Shown in pieces: positions 1 through 6,958 of a stretch of 64,000 bases of DNA (positions are counted from its first letter, which is position 1; every line of letters begins with the position of its first letter). Source of the DNA: Bifidobacterium santillanense. Its GTDB lineage: Bacteria; Actinomycetota; Actinomycetes; Actinomycetales; Bifidobacteriaceae. Where the stretch lies: positions 1 to 64,000 of the forward strand of contig NZ_JAFEJS010000007.1 of assembly GCF_018555385.1 (NCBI RefSeq). The letters are read 5' to 3'. Below the pieces are notes generated by a model. That model saw nothing but the letters and a program-made list of their open reading frames with translations. It made no database searches and was not told where the DNA came from. Both the position numbers and the translations under genes were made by a program.

Positions 1-1410
1 CACCGGAGCGGACCCGATGACCTGGGTCTCGCCGCCGTCGCGCCCTCGTTCCCGTCGGCCGATTCCGGCTCCGAGACGACCGTGCTGCCCCCGCTCAACG
101 TGAACGTGCCCGTTCCGGGGCGCGACGGCGGCGAGACCCAGGTCATCGGGTCCGCTCCGGTGCTCGCGAAGGGCGCGCTGAACCTCGGGAAGGTCGACGA
201 CGAGACGCCGCTCGAGGATCTCGAGGAGGTGTCGGACGAGCCGGAGGCCGAGGAGCTCGGTCCCGACGCGTTCGCGGCCCCCGCCTCAGGCGACGATTCC
301 TCCGATCGCGGCGGATCGCGCGGCGGCCGCGCCGCGACGCGCACCGCCCCCAACCGCAAGCCGCTGTTCATCGGCATCGCCGCGGCGGTGCTGGTCGCGG
401 CGGTCGCGGGCGGCGTGTTCGCCTTCCAGCGTCATCAGCAGCAGACGTCGTTCAACTCCGCGATCTCCGCGTGCGAGGCGGCGGCCGATTCCGCGACCAA
501 GGCGAACGACACCCTCGCCGCCGCGCTCAAGAAGGCCGACGCCGCGTCCAAGCTGAGCGTCTCCCAAGTGGAGGACGCCACGACGATCAGCAAGCTCAAG
601 AGCGCCGTTTCCGACGCGACCGGCACGGACAAGGCCAGCTCGTGCGATTCGAGCCTGTCGACCGCCGAGCTCAAGAGCCGCACCGATGAGAACACGAAGC
701 TCGCGAGCACGCTCAACGACCACGCCGATACGGTGACCTCCGCGGTCAAGGCCGTGACCGACAGCCAGCAGAAGAAGACCGACGCCGACGTCAAGAGCGC
801 GAAGGACAGCCTGCAGTCGGCCGTCGACGAGGCGCAGACGCTGATGACGAACAGCGAGGGCGCGGTGTCCGACGACTCGACCCGCCAGACCCTGCAGTCG
901 GCCATCGACGCGGCGAACAAGCTCATCAAGGCGTCCAGCCCGAAGCTCGACGACCTCAAGACCGCGCTGAGCGCGATCCAGGACGCCACGAGCGCGGTCA
1001 ACGACTCGATGAGCTCGTACTCGTCGTCCCGCAGCTACTCCTACTCGAACTCCGGCTCATCGTCGTCCGGCTCCTCGAACTCCGGTTCCTCGAGCTCGTC
1101 GTCGTCCGGCTCGTCGGGCAACCGCTACTACAACTCCAACCGGTACAACGGCTCCTCCAGCTCGGGCAACCGTTACAACGGCTCGTCGTCGTCCGGCTCG
1201 AGCTCCTCCCACTCGGGTTCGTCGTCGGGCAACTCCGGCACGTCGAACGGTTCCGGTTCCAACTCGGGCAACTCCGGCAATTCCGGTTCGGGAAGCGCTT
1301 CGGGCTCCGGCAGCGAGTCCGGTTCCGGATCCACCGGCAACGGCGGATCCGAGTCGGGCGGCAGCGAAGGCGGCTCGGGATCCGGCTCCACCGGCGGCAC
1401 CGGCGAGTGA
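1..1410 (+). CDS. Membrane-anchored protein with Ser/Gly-rich tail (5' end missing)
   Basis: The frame is open from the first base, so the gene begins before the window; the in-frame GTG at 82 is probably internal. The visible 469 codons start with an acidic, probably cytoplasmic stretch. One transmembrane helix follows (bases about 358-430, core FIGIAAAVLVAAVAGGVF), preceded by Arg/Lys as expected for the inside face. Next is an Ala/Asp/Ser/Lys-rich helical region to about 1010 with two Cys and a segment resembling FIVAR three-helix repeats (LQSAVDEAQTL... LQSAIDAANKLI). The last 130 residues are low-complexity Ser, Gly, Asn and Tyr, typical of a wall-spanning stalk. No sortase signal is visible. 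I do not recognise the family. It ends at a strong terminator. The cell-surface location is inferred from the topology; any cytoplasmic domain lies outside the window. Confidence 0.75.
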   Translation, partial: HRSGPDDLGLAAVAPSFPSADSGSETTVLPPLNVNVPVPGRDGGETQVIGSAPVLAKGALNLGKVDDETPLEDLEEVSDEPEAEELGPDAFAAPASGDDSSDRGGSRGGRAATRTAPNRKPLFIGIAAAVLVAAVAGGVFAFQRHQQQTSFNSAISACEAAADSATKANDTLAAALKKADAASKLSVSQVEDATTISKLKSAVSDATGTDKASSCDSSLSTAELKSRTDENTKLASTLNDHADTVTSAVKAVTDSQQKKTDADVKSAKDSLQSAVDEAQTLMTNSEGAVSDDSTRQTLQSAIDAANKLIKASSPKLDDLKTALSAIQDATSAVNDSMSSYSSSRSYSYSNSGSSSSGSSNSGSSSSSSSGSSGNRYYNSNRYNGSSSSGNRYNGSSSSGSSSSHSGSSSGNSGTSNGSGSNSGNSGNSGSGSASGSGSESGSGSTGNGGSESGGSEGGSGSGSTGGTGE

Positions 1411-1474
1411 CATGCATCGGGGCCGGGCGATTCCTCCGGGATCCGCACGGTCACCGTCCACTCATCCGCTCTGC

Positions 1475-1507
1475 AATGGCCCTTCCTCTCACGGGAAGGG
1501 CCATTTC
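1475..1507 (+). terminator. Rho-independent terminator
   Basis: A 12-bp perfect stem (AATGGCCCTTCC at 1475-1486 with GGAAGGGCCATT at 1494-1505) and a short loop lie 65 bases after the upstream stop codon. A short T run follows the stem. I see no gene between here and 1773. Confidence 0.8.
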
Positions 1508-1773
1508 ACGTCCATACGCACCTCATGGCATCATCCATGCATCCCTTCCCCGCATCGTCACGGTTCCGACATGCCACCGCACCGGCATATCCCCGGTCAA
1601 CGGATTGGCATGCGGTTCCATAATGCGGTCTCATTTCAAGGACGGACCACTAGCCCCCACGACGTCCTCGCCTCGGTCACGGCCCGTGACGATACCGATC
1701 GGCGACGGACATGCACCCCATTGCTCCCATCGAGAACCCCCGAGTCACGAAATCCACACCTGTGGGGTAAGAT

Positions 1774-1814
1774 GATCGGCAGTATGTGAGATCGGCACCG
1801 TCACATCGCCGATC
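1774..1814 (+). promoter_or_regulatory. 5' leader inverted repeat before the Rpf-like gene
   Basis: GATCGGC (1774-1780) pairs with GCCGATC (1808-1814), and inside it ATGTGA (1784-1789) pairs with TCACAT (1801-1806). GATCGGC is repeated once more in the loop (1790-1796), so alternative pairings are possible. A TAAGAT hexamer just upstream (about 1768-1773) could be a -10 element, which would put the hairpin at the start of the transcript. It could be an operator or an RNA structure. I looked for a c-di-AMP (ydaO) riboswitch, known upstream of some actinobacterial rpf genes, and could not see its conserved core. Confidence 0.5.
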
Positions 1815-1864
1815 GGAATAACAGATGTGCCACACAGCGAACAGCTATCGGTTTAAGGAGCGTA

Positions 1865-2854
1865 ATGGCGAATCATCGCAGGAAAACGCCTACACTGAAA
1901 TCCCTGAGCAGGCGCCAGTGGATCCGTATCGTTGCCGTCATCGCGGCGGCGGCCATGCTGGTCGGCGCGGCGGTCGTCTCGCGCAACTTCTACCAGCAGA
2001 CGCAGCACACCACGCCGGTCACCGAGTTCTCCGCCACCGACACCGCGGCCGCCTCCCGTGGCGGCGCACGCGGCTCGCTCGGCGACGACACCTCGTACGT
2101 GACCGTGAAGATCAACGGCAAGTCCCGCACCGTGCTCGGCACGCACTTCACCGACGTCAAGTCCGTCCTCGAGCAGGGCGACATCGTCCTCGACCCGAGC
2201 GACGAGGTCACGCCGTCGCTGACCACGAAGGTCACCGAGTCGACCGTCATCACGATCGAGCGCGCCGGCGCCACCCTCGAGACCAACGACACGGACATCG
2301 CGTTCAACACGGTCAAGAAGGAGACCGCAGCGCTGCCCAAGGGCACGGAGAAGGTCCAGCAGGAGGGCAAGGTCGGCACGATGGAGACCACGAGCCTCGT
2401 CACCCGCGCGGGCGGCAAGATCGTCGAGTCGAACGTGTTCGCCTCGTGGGTGAAGACCGCCCCGACCGACAAGATCATCCTCGTCGGCACCGGCACCTCG
2501 TCCTCGTCGTCCTCGTCGTCGTCCACCAGCTCGCTCGGCACGACCGTGCCCGCCTCCGAGATGCAGTCGTGGGCCCACGACTACCTGATCTCCAACGGCT
2601 ACACGGAGAACGACTTCACCGCCGCCGTGTACATCATCAACCACGAGTCCGGCTGGAACCCAAGCGCGACGAACCCGTCGTCCGGCGCGTACGGCCTGCC
2701 GCAGGCCCTCCCCGGTTCGAAGATGGCCTCCGCGGGATCCGATTGGGCCACGAACTACCAGACCCAGTTCAAGTGGTTCGTCGGCTACTGCAATTCCCGC
2801 TACGGCGGCATCACCGGCGCCTACAACCACTGGCTCAGCGCCCACAGCTACTGA
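1865..2854 (+). CDS. Rpf-like secreted protein: DUF348 + G5 + lysozyme-like domain
   Basis: 329 residues, ATG start with AAGGAG seven bases upstream. A basic N-terminus and one hydrophobic helix (about residues 20-40) indicate a signal peptide or membrane anchor. The mature part has a DUF348-like segment (about 55-125), a G5 domain (about 130-210), a Ser linker of about ten residues, and a C-terminal lysozyme/transglycosylase-like domain. In that domain NHESGWNP puts the likely catalytic Glu at residue 261, followed by the family-like SGAYGLPQ and a GAYNHW end. This is the layout of resuscitation-promoting factor RpfB and related wall hydrolases, which cleave peptidoglycan glycan strands. A role in cell separation or wall growth is inferred. 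The gene is monocistronic: it has its own leader and a strong terminator. Confidence 0.88.
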   Translation: MANHRRKTPTLKSLSRRQWIRIVAVIAAAAMLVGAAVVSRNFYQQTQHTTPVTEFSATDTAAASRGGARGSLGDDTSYVTVKINGKSRTVLGTHFTDVKSVLEQGDIVLDPSDEVTPSLTTKVTESTVITIERAGATLETNDTDIAFNTVKKETAALPKGTEKVQQEGKVGTMETTSLVTRAGGKIVESNVFASWVKTAPTDKIILVGTGTSSSSSSSSSTSSLGTTVPASEMQSWAHDYLISNGYTENDFTAAVYIINHESGWNPSATNPSSGAYGLPQALPGSKMASAGSDWATNYQTQFKWFVGYCNSRYGGITGAYNHWLSAHSY

Positions 2855-2914
2855 TCCGCGTGGGTCTTCGCGTCTTTCGCCCCCGGCCGCCGCGACCCAC
2901 ACGCACCCCTTCCA

Positions 2915-2945
2915 AGCCCCGCTCCCCCACGAGCGGGGCTTTTTG
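2915..2945 (+). terminator. Rho-independent terminator
   Basis: AGCCCCGCTC pairs with GAGCGGGGCT around a short loop and is followed by TTTTT. It closes the Rpf-like gene. Confidence 0.92.
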
Positions 2946-2990
2946 GTGTCCGCGAGCGTCGCCGGACTGCCTCGCGGTCGCACGTATTCC

Positions 2991-3357
2991 CGTCCAATCC
3001 TGCAGGATGAGACGTTACGGGCCTTCAGCGTGCTCCCGAAACGTCCGATACTACAGGATCGGACGTTATAGCCCTTCAACGCGCCTTCGAAACGTCCGAT
3101 CCTATAGGATGTGACGTTTCGGGCCGTCTAACTACCGCGCAAAACGTCCGAACCTATAGGATCGGACGCGCTGATTCCCCAATCCACTTCAATAACGGCC
3201 GAACCTATAGGATGTGACGTATCAGGCCGTCATACTACCGGCAATACGTCCGATTCTTCAGTATCGGACGTTATAGCTCTCCAGCGCGCCTCCACAACGT
3301 CGGATCCTATAGGATCGGGCGTAATGGGCGAAACGACCGATTCTATAGGATGCGGTG
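2991..3357. repeat. Array of eight 24-bp palindromes at about 51-bp pitch (family A, array 1)
   Basis: Eight copies start at 2991, 3042, 3093, 3145, 3196, 3247, 3298 and 3334. The first seven are 51-52 bp apart; the last interval is 36. The ideal unit is half-site CGTCCGATCCTA joined to its own reverse complement; copies differ at one to six positions, mostly in one arm. The roughly 27-bp spacers fall into two related classes (intervals 1, 2 and 6 are alike; 3 and 5 are alike; 4 stands apart). The array lies between a terminator and the 3' end of a minus-strand gene. It is not a CRISPR: the repeat is wholly palindromic, the spacers are related, and no cas genes are near. Confidence 0.9.
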
Positions 3358-3399
3358 CTGTTCGATTCCGTATGTGACGCGGCCAAGGCCGCGGGGCGA

Positions 3400-4419
3400 T
3401 CAGTGCTCGGAGGTTTCGCGCTTGTATTGGGCGACGACTTTGAGGAGGACGGCGTTCAGGAGGAGGCCGAGGGTCACGGCGGAGAGCACCGCGGGGGCGC
3501 CGACGCCGGTGACGGCCAGCTCGCCGTTCTGCAGGGAGCCGGCGACGGTGTCGGAAGCGGACCCGTTCGAGGCGGAGGCCGCCTCGGAACCGGTCGACGT
3601 AGAGCTGCCTGACTCGGAGTCCGCGGAACCGTTCGAAGAGGTATTTGATGCGGAAGATACGGAGCCGTTCGTCGCGGTCTGCGCGGCGTTGGTCACGGTG
3701 CCGGTTGTGCCGGACGCGTTCGTCACGGTCGAACCGGCGGCCGCGCCGCCGTTGAGACCGGAGCCGGACGAGAGCGAGCCGGACAGCGCGGCCTGAAGAC
3801 TCTTGTGCCACTGGTCGCGCACGGAGACCCACTGCAGATGCTGCTGCTTGATGAGGTCGTGCTCGGTCCTGAGATCCGCGTGCAGCTGATTCAGATGCGT
3901 CTGGGTGTCGACCATGTCCTGATGGATGGTCTCGTGACGGTCGTGCGCGCGGTCGTAGGCGCCGTCGATGGCGTTCTTGATGTCGTCGTGCGCCTGCTGC
4001 GCGTCCTGCCACGCCTGTTCGTGGTGCTGGCGCAGGTCGTCCGCGTCCTGATGGATCTGGCTGTGGATCTGCTCCATGTGCTGGTGATGCGTGGCGATGT
4101 CCTGCCGGATCTGCTCGTTGGTGTCGTGGATGTGCCCGATCGCGTCGCCGAGGCCGCGCGTGGTGCCGGCAAGCCCGCTCGTTCCGGACAGGTCGACGTT
4201 CACGTCGATGGAGGCGCCGGAGAAAGTCGAGGACGTACCGGAGACGCCGGCGGAGGAGCCCGCAGGATCGGGCGCCGCATCCAGAGCGAACGCCGCGGAC
4301 GGCACCGCGAACACCAGTCCGCACGCCCCGATGGCCGCGATCGCGGCCGTGACGACATGATGACGACGGCCGCCGTGGCCGTCGGTCAGCTGCGTTCCGT
4401 GTTCCCTGTCCTCGTTCAT
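3400..4419 (-). CDS. Sortase-anchored His-rich coiled-coil surface protein (LAxTG)
   Basis: I place the start at the ATG ending at 4419 (339 residues), with GGTGGAG six bases upstream; an upstream in-frame start at 4506 lacks this. Residues about 15-45 form a signal peptide. The middle (roughly 95-215) is charged, helical and unusually rich in His, about 18 in some 110 residues and often paired, which suggests a metal- or proton-responsive coiled coil (inference). A Ser/Gly/Asn-rich linker leads to LAVTG at about 301-305, a hydrophobic helix and a short basic tail. That is a cell-wall sorting signal of the LAxTG type known for class E sortases of high-GC Gram-positives. No sortase gene is visible in the window. 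Confidence 0.8.
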   Translation of the reverse strand: MNEDREHGTQLTDGHGGRRHHVVTAAIAAIGACGLVFAVPSAAFALDAAPDPAGSSAGVSGTSSTFSGASIDVNVDLSGTSGLAGTTRGLGDAIGHIHDTNEQIRQDIATHHQHMEQIHSQIHQDADDLRQHHEQAWQDAQQAHDDIKNAIDGAYDRAHDRHETIHQDMVDTQTHLNQLHADLRTEHDLIKQQHLQWVSVRDQWHKSLQAALSGSLSSGSGLNGGAAAGSTVTNASGTTGTVTNAAQTATNGSVSSASNTSSNGSADSESGSSTSTGSEAASASNGSASDTVAGSLQNGELAVTGVGAPAVLSAVTLGLLLNAVLLKVVAQYKRETSEH

Positions 4420-4649
4420 CCGATGCTCCACCGTTTCTCTGTGAACTTTCGATTCCCTTGCATCAACGCGCGACCACTCATCGGTCGCGTCGTTCGGCAC
4501 CCACACATACTAGACGGGATGTCAACAAGGGTAAATCGACAACAGGTAGACAGGCTGTCTATATCGGAGCGAATACGAAATCCCGGATACGCGTCATCGC
4601 CCACCCGACCGGGCGGAACCGCGCCATGCACACAACGCCCGTGCGGCGA

Positions 4650-5174
4650 TCAGAACGGGCCGCGTCCCGGGTGCAGGCCCTTCCATCCGAACCGGCGCAG
4701 GAATCGCCCGACCAACGCGCGGGCGTGCTTCCAGCACCATCGCGCGGGCCACAACGCGAGCCACGTACGCCAGTAAAGACGGTAGACGCGAGAGGAACCG
4801 CACGTCACGTGCCGCGAACCGCGGTAGAACTCGTCGAGCCGACCGAGCACCTGTGCGTCGCGCACGTGTTCGGTCGTGATGCAGTTGTCGCCGCGAATCG
4901 CGTACCATCCGTCATGCACGCCGACGACGCGGTGCAGCACGTACCGTCTGTGCCCGGCGATGTCCGCCCGGTAGAGCGGCACGTCGCCGACCGACAGTCG
5001 TTCGCCGCCGGGCAGCGGGCGAATGACGATGGTGTCGCGCCGGTTGCGCAGCATCGGCCACATGCTGATGCCGACCGTGGTGCTGACGAACAGCCCCTCC
5101 TCGCGCAGCACGCGTTCGATGTCACCGCCCGCGACGGAGGTCGATTCGGGGTCGCGACCGAACGCGTCAGTCAT
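4650..5174 (-). CDS. S24/S26 (signal-peptidase-like) protein paired with PqqD
   Basis: 174 residues. The GISMWPMLRNRR block gives a candidate nucleophile Ser at about 37, as in the SxMxP motif of LexA/signal-peptidase proteins. Downstream blocks VGDVPLYRADIAG, YVLHRVVGV and YAIRGDN match the rest of the fold. The general-base Lys of classical family members is not obvious; His/Arg (LHR, about 80-82) sits in the expected place, as I recall for relatives found beside PqqD genes. The C-terminus is basic and Trp-rich. The start codon overlaps the end of the pqqD-like gene, so the two are translationally coupled. Likely role: cleaving a leader from a small peptide, or a regulatory protease. This is inferred from gene context only. 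Confidence 0.75.
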   Translation of the reverse strand: MTDAFGRDPESTSVAGGDIERVLREEGLFVSTTVGISMWPMLRNRRDTIVIRPLPGGERLSVGDVPLYRADIAGHRRYVLHRVVGVHDGWYAIRGDNCITTEHVRDAQVLGRLDEFYRGSRHVTCGSSRVYRLYWRTWLALWPARWCWKHARALVGRFLRRFGWKGLHPGRGPF

Positions 5175-5433
5175 CCAGGAACCCGTTCTCCCGCATCTTG
5201 CCGATGAACGTCTCGACGTCGGCGGCGGCCTTCGCGCGTTCCACGTCGAATTCCGCGGTCACCTTGTCCACTATCTGGTCAACCGTCTGTCCGTCGGCCA
5301 GTCCGCTCCAGACGATCTTGCCGGTCTCGTTGACGCGGATCATGCCCTGGAACGTCTTCGACGCCTCGCCCGTGGCGATGATGACGGTCTGATCCGCCAC
5401 ATCGCGCATCACGAACCCCTGCTTGACCTTCAT
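5167..5433 (-). CDS. PqqD-family peptide-binding protein
   Basis: 88 residues. I choose the ATG ending at 5433 because AAGGA sits just upstream; a longer frame to 5481 has no such site. The sequence MKVKQGFVMRDVADQTVIIA, then VNETGKIVWSGL and a helical C-terminus with VDKVTAEFDV, matches the PqqD / RiPP recognition element fold, a small winged-helix that holds leader peptides for modifying enzymes. It overlaps the S24/S26 gene by eight bases. The pair makes a two-gene unit between the 6.2-kb surface-protein terminator and the His-rich surface gene. No PQQ biosynthesis genes are present, so a role with the short peptides at 53.4 and 56.9 kb is proposed (inference). Confidence 0.85.
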   Translation of the reverse strand: MKVKQGFVMRDVADQTVIIATGEASKTFQGMIRVNETGKIVWSGLADGQTVDQIVDKVTAEFDVERAKAAADVETFIGKMRENGFLDD

Positions 5434-5534
5434 GACGGTTCCTTTCTCACTCGAACCATCGGGGACACCCCCGAAACGCACCTATCCCCATCCTACCGAC
5501 GTCCGGGGCATGGCGGGAGACGGCACACGGCAAC

Positions 5535-5571
5535 GAAAAATCCCCTCGAACCGAAGTCCGAGGGGATTTGC
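5535..5571 (-). terminator. Rho-independent terminator
   Basis: AAATCCCCTCG (5538-5548) pairs with CGAGGGGATTT (5559-5569). Read on the minus strand the stem ends in a run of T, so it terminates the VAETG protein gene and insulates the PqqD pair. Confidence 0.85.
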
Positions 5572-5632
5572 AAAGCCATGCGGCGACCGAATCGCAGATC
5601 AACGAATCAGCGGTTCAGTGCAGCGGGCGCAT

Positions 5633-6193
5633 TCAGCGGGCGCTCTTACGCACCGCGAACAGCGCGGCGCCGGCGGCGGCCAGCAGCACGACGGCCACGG
5701 CGTACGGCATCACGTTCGCGCCGGTCTCGGCGACCGTGGCGGCACCGTTACCGGAGCCGTTGGAGGACACGGCGGCCTCGGACACCTTGCAGGTGGCCGG
5801 GAAGTGGACCGTGGTCTCGCCGACCTCGACCGCACCGGCATCCTGGGCGTTCTTGGCGGCCAGCACCTCGACCGTGGAGTCCTTGCAGTTGAGCGTGGTC
5901 AGCTTGACCTTGGCGGTGAAGGTGGAGGCGTCGGCCTTCCACCAGCCGTAGGTCTTCTGGGCGGCCAGCGTGACGTTGCTGATGTCGTCGGAGTTCACCG
6001 TGACACCAACGTACTGGTAGCCGGCGTTGTAGGTCGCGGCGTCCAGAGTGACGGTGATGGTCGCGGTGCCATCCTCGTTGGCGGCGGAGCTGATCGTCGC
6101 CGAGTAGTCAGCGGCCATGGCCGACGGAGCAAGCGCAAACACCGAAAGCAGCACCGTGGCGATCGCCGCGAAAACAGCGGAAATCTTCTTCAT
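5633..6193 (-). CDS. Secreted cell-wall-anchored protein (VAETG sorting signal)
   Basis: 186 residues from the ATG ending at 6193; GGGGAGGA lies at ideal distance for it, while another ATG two codons upstream overlaps the ribosome site. A signal peptide (MKKISAVFAAIATVLLSVFA... ending near AMAADY) is followed by a beta-rich domain with two Cys (in LNCKDS and PATCKV) that could form a disulfide. A Ser/Asn/Gly linker then leads to VAETG, a hydrophobic helix and VRKSAR, a sortase-type signal. I do not recognise the extracellular domain. The upstream region has a G-rich/C-rich inverted pair (about 6309-6336) like those before other envelope genes here. A terminator follows it. Confidence 0.8.
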   Translation of the reverse strand: MKKISAVFAAIATVLLSVFALAPSAMAADYSATISSAANEDGTATITVTLDAATYNAGYQYVGVTVNSDDISNVTLAAQKTYGWWKADASTFTAKVKLTTLNCKDSTVEVLAAKNAQDAGAVEVGETTVHFPATCKVSEAAVSSNGSGNGAATVAETGANVMPYAVAVVLLAAAGAALFAVRKSAR

Positions 6194-6504
6194 TTTCATT
6201 CCTCCCCAGTGCGTAATCCTCTTGCGCACAGACAAGTCTTTACACTGCAAGACGACCGTTGCCTTATCTCCCGCTTCTTTTGTGAAGAATACGGGCCGAT
6301 CGCCTTGGCTACCCCCTACCGTAGCACGAGGGGGGACAAACGGACACCCCTTACGGTTAACGGCGGGGTAACATTGTACGGGAATCCCGCGGGATACGGC
6401 AACCGGCGATAACCGGTCATCGACAACGATGATACCCAAATACGCCGCAACCGGCGGCAATGCCGGACACACGACGGACACACGACGGGCAGGGGGAGCA
6501 CACG

Positions 6505-6852
6505 TTGGCCAGCAACACCGATCACGGCAAGGACACGAACGACGCCGAACGGCTCGACACGCCGACCGCACCGGAGACGATGGACGTCTCGGATGGCACC
6601 GGCACCGAGGCCACGGACATCGAGAACACGTCGGTCATCGACCTCAAGGAGATCGACCAGGACGTGCCGCTCATCCACATCCAGGGCGCGAAGCACCGCA
6701 AGCACGGGCAGAAGATGAGCAAGGAGCACATCGCGCGCATCAAGCGCCGTCACCGCCGCGAGCGCTTCCTCGTCAAGCTGGATCTGGCACTGTTCGCCAT
6801 CGTGTGCCTGGGCGGCGCGGCGGCGCTGATCGGCGTGCAGGCGCTGCAGTAG
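6505..6852 (+). CDS. Small single-pass membrane protein, unknown function
   Basis: I place the start at TTG 6505, seven bases after GGGGGAG, giving 115 residues; an ATG at 6460 would add 15 residues but has no ribosome site. The N-terminal 60 residues are acidic and Thr/Asp-rich. A strongly basic stretch follows (HRKHGQKMSKEHIARIKRRH), then one transmembrane helix near the end (LALFAIVCLGGAAALIGVQ). This is a tail-anchored topology with a cytoplasmic N-terminus. I do not recognise the family. The next gene converges on it, so it appears to be a single-gene unit. Confidence 0.6.
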   Translation: MASNTDHGKDTNDAERLDTPTAPETMDVSDGTGTEATDIENTSVIDLKEIDQDVPLIHIQGAKHRKHGQKMSKEHIARIKRRHRRERFLVKLDLALFAIVCLGGAAALIGVQALQ

Positions 6853-6958
6853 TAGGCCCGGCCGGTCCTTCCATCATCGCACTCGACCAAGGCGACCGTC
6901 TGTGCCTTGGCCGGACCGCACCTATGTCGATACCGTAACCGGACTTCGCCCATCCGCG

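Noticed and set aside
1560-1864. c-di-AMP (ydaO-type) riboswitch before the Rpf-like gene
   Set aside because: Known in some actinobacterial rpf leaders, but the conserved core could not be found here; only a simple nested hairpin is visible.
1853-3079. 408-codon minus-strand frame opposite the Rpf-like gene
   Set aside because: Shadow of a GC-rich gene: Gly/Arg/Val-rich with no domain. Similar shadows lie opposite the DUF4012, rmlCD, autokinase, sugar-transferase and ABC genes.
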